Shown: positions 3,938 to 5,517 of the stretch, one piece after another
Layout: the number at the start of each line of letters is the position of its first letter
How positions within the stretch are numbered: position 1 is the first letter of the stretch
NCBI GenBank assembly: GCA_003131945.1
Contig: PKWD01000300.1
Location: forward strand, 1 to 5,517
Length of the DNA: 5,517 nt
Direction: 5' to 3'
Source: Acidimicrobiaceae bacterium
Lineage (GTDB): Bacteria; Actinomycetota; Acidimicrobiia; Acidimicrobiales; UBA8190
Notes under the pieces: generated by a model
The model's input: the letters and a program-made list of their open reading frames with translations, nothing else
What the model was told of the DNA's origin: nothing
Database searches by the model: none
Made by a program: the position numbers and the translations under genes

Positions 3938-4948
3938 ATGGAGAATGGAGATCGTGCCATCGCCAGTGCTTCGATGACCGAGAGCGATGCATTGCCAGCA
4001 GGCGACACGGCCGTCCAACCGCAGGAGGAACGCTCCGCCGGTCCGAGTCCCGCGTTGATGGGCACGGCTAACTGGCGAGCGACGACTAAGCGCACGGCCG
4101 AGCAGCTTGTCCGCCACCGCGTCTCGATGTCAGCTGGAAGTCTCGCCTATCACTGGTTCTTGGCGATTTTCCCTGCGATCATCGCCATCCTCGGCTCCCT
4201 CTCCCTCGTGCGTATTGATGCCCACGGAGTGACAACCCTTACTCACGCTATCGAGAAGGCGCTCCCGTTGGGACTTGCGGGAGTCTTCCGCGGCGCCGTG
4301 ACGGCGGCGACGACTAAGGAATCAGGCTCGGTGGGTGCTGTCGTCATCGGGCTTGTAGTGGCGATTTGGAGTGCTTCGGGTGGAATGTCTGCCCTTCAAC
4401 AGGCCCTCGACGTTGCCTATGATGTGCCTGTCGATCGCAAGTTCCTCGCTCGCCGGGTGCGCGCCATCCCGCTCATGGCCGCCACCCTCGTTCTCGGCGG
4501 CGCCGGGGCTGCACTAGCCGTGCTCGGTGCGCCGATAGGTGCCGGCATTGAGGGCCATGTGCCTATACACGGGACCACATTCCTCGTGATATGGACGATA
4601 GTGAGGTGGGCGGCAACCTTCGTCGCCATTTCTGGACTCTTCTCTATCTTCTACTACGCGGGCCCGAACAGACAGACGCCCAGAATTCAATGGGTGAGCA
4701 TCGGCGGAGTCCTTGCGACCGTGGTATTTCTCTTGGCCTCACTCGCCTTCTCGTTCTATGTGACAAGGTTTGGTTCATACGGGAAGACCTACGGCGCCTT
4801 TGCCGGAGTCGCCATCCTCATCTTCTGGTTATATCTGACTGGTTTGGCGGTGCTCGCCGGCGGCGAGCTCAATGCGGAGGTTGAGCGCCAAACAGCCGCA
4901 GCGTGTGGACAATTCGATGCAGTGGAGACCGCCGAGAATATCGAGTGA
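3902..4948 (+). CDS. YihY/virulence factor BrkB family membrane protein
   Basis: The product is 348 aa. Residues 1-60 are polar and low in conservation. The family core begins at about 58 with WRATTKRTAEQLVRHRVSMSAGSLAYHWFLAIFPAIIAIL. Six membrane helices are visible, at about 83-104, 143-160, 188-210, 227-250, 264-286 and 297-320. Family hallmarks include the SAGSLAYHWFLAIFPAI opening, IWSASGGMSALQQALDVAYDVP after helix 2, IFYYAGPN before helix 5 and the end GSYGKTYGAFAGVAILIFWLYLTGLAVLAGGELNAEVERQ. YihY proteins are inner-membrane proteins of unsettled role; the old ribonuclease BN label is incorrect. GTG 3902 is the first start but lacks a good SD; ATG 3938 and ATG 3974 are in frame and plausible. 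The C-terminal tail is short and acidic. Confidence 0.93.
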   Translation: MTSDRELVGSTGMENGDRAIASASMTESDALPAGDTAVQPQEERSAGPSPALMGTANWRATTKRTAEQLVRHRVSMSAGSLAYHWFLAIFPAIIAILGSLSLVRIDAHGVTTLTHAIEKALPLGLAGVFRGAVTAATTKESGSVGAVVIGLVVAIWSASGGMSALQQALDVAYDVPVDRKFLARRVRAIPLMAATLVLGGAGAALAVLGAPIGAGIEGHVPIHGTTFLVIWTIVRWAATFVAISGLFSIFYYAGPNRQTPRIQWVSIGGVLATVVFLLASLAFSFYVTRFGSYGKTYGAFAGVAILIFWLYLTGLAVLAGGELNAEVERQTAAACGQFDAVETAENIE

Positions 4949-5092
4949 AGACGCCCAGATCGGTCCTCAGGGCGCTCGCGAGCATGTATGGAAATATGAG
5001 CCACCTGGCGGTCGTGTATATCTGTATGGCCCGGCCGCTCCCGCGTGTCGGGCGCTTCCACTTCAATGGGATGACCGAACTGGACGCCCTCG

Positions 5093-5517
5093 TTAGGCGA
5101 CGCGGTCAGGGAATGCGCGGACGACGGCGGCCGTGCGGTTGGAAACCTGCAGCCGGCTGTAAATGTTCTCCAGATGCGTCCGCACGGTCCCCTCGGACAG
5201 CCCAAGCTGGCGGGCGATCTGGATGTTGGTGCGGCCGCGAGCGATCAGGTACAACAGGTCCCACTGCCGGGGCGTGAGTTCGGGCACAGGGCTGCGCCGA
5301 CGCTCAGCATCGTGATACGCCTGCTGGAGATGGGGGCGCAACAACGTGAGGAGCGCTCGGTCGCGCTCGGAGAAGTCAGGGCCGGGTTCGCGGAGAAAGA
5401 AAAGCCGAACGCTCCGCCCTGGCCCGGCATCGGGCCCTGGCGGCTCGGACAAACACAGCTGAAGCCAATTCTCGAGTCCCTGCGGCCGCGCCAGGTCACG
5501 ATATATGCCCGTGGAAT
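5093..5517 (-). CDS. LuxR-family regulator, N-terminus outside the window
   Basis: The frame is open to the right edge, so only the C-terminal 140 residues are seen. They include a piece of an upstream sensor-like domain (GIYRDLARPQGLENW, then RSVRLFFLREPGPDFSERDRALLTLLRPHLQQAY) of the kind found in actinobacterial LuxR proteins with a PAS/GAF-like N-terminal half. The HTH domain covers the last 60 residues: ELTPRQWDLLYLIARGRTN, IQIARQLGLSEGTVRTHLENIY and SRLQVSNRTAAVVRA, all canonical GerE/LuxR elements. It would bind DNA as a dimer; the signal is unknown. A TTG at 5452 could be taken for a start, but the conserved residues continue upstream of it. The gene converges on the BrkB-family gene, 144 bases apart, with no strong shared terminator visible. 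Whether it controls the stress cluster cannot be told from sequence. Confidence 0.93.
   Translation of the reverse strand, partial: STGIYRDLARPQGLENWLQLCLSEPPGPDAGPGRSVRLFFLREPGPDFSERDRALLTLLRPHLQQAYHDAERRRSPVPELTPRQWDLLYLIARGRTNIQIARQLGLSEGTVRTHLENIYSRLQVSNRTAAVVRAFPDRVA

Noticed and set aside
4975..4984. GCTCGCGAGC palindrome downstream of the BrkB-family gene as a terminator
   Set aside because: It is self-complementary but too short to form a loop with a stable stem, and no T-run follows; such short palindromes are expected by chance in GC-rich DNA.
4789..5205. Minus-strand frame of 138 aa between the BrkB-family and LuxR genes
   Set aside because: It overlaps the ends of both well-supported genes and shows no motif; the 144-base gap contains no supported gene.
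1..5517. Mobile element, CRISPR array or phage genes
   Set aside because: No transposase or integrase motif, no regularly spaced repeats and no terminal inverted repeats with target duplications were seen on either strand.

Overview
The window looks like chromosomal DNA from a GC-rich Actinomycetota species. The evidence is a GAF-ANTAR regulator (a combination concentrated in this phylum), a 56-residue 'hydrophobic protein' ending in RWYRW of the type common in Streptomyces and relatives, a DUF6458-like small membrane protein, a conserved actinobacterial protein of unknown function, and frequent purine-rich Shine-Dalgarno (SD) sites. I cannot name the genus. There is no rRNA, tRNA, insertion sequence or CRISPR array.

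Layout. A GAF-ANTAR regulator gene lies on the minus strand (161-862). It is separated by a roughly 370-base divergent control region, rich in inverted repeats, from a run of plus-strand genes. These are a two-helix DUF6458-like membrane protein (1312-1578), a 56-aa hydrophobic protein too short for ordinary ORF calling (1646-1816), a YtxH-like single-helix protein with a long amphipathic tail (1893-2213), and a CsbD-family stress protein (2331-2504). After a 252-base stretch holding only a possible gene remnant come an uncharacterised 126-aa protein (2757-3137), a PRC-barrel protein (3377-3751) and a YihY/BrkB-family membrane protein (3902-4948). A LuxR-type regulator converges on the minus strand (5093-5517) and runs off the right edge.

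How it fits together. Almost every plus-strand product is small and either membrane-embedded or highly charged and helical. CsbD, YtxH-like and PRC-barrel proteins are familiar members of bacterial general-stress regulons. My inference is that this is an envelope and general-stress island flanked by two regulators: one predicted to act on RNA (ANTAR) and one on DNA (LuxR helix-turn-helix). Gaps of 67-117 bases between the small genes, each with its own SD and often its own inverted repeat, suggest co-expression with internal tuning rather than a tightly packed operon.

The points most worth a second look are not coding. They are the tandem hairpins in the leader of the gene divergent from the ANTAR regulator, short leader ORFs that overlap the regulator's start, mutually exclusive hairpins between the first two small genes, and inverted repeats around the alternative starts of the BrkB gene.
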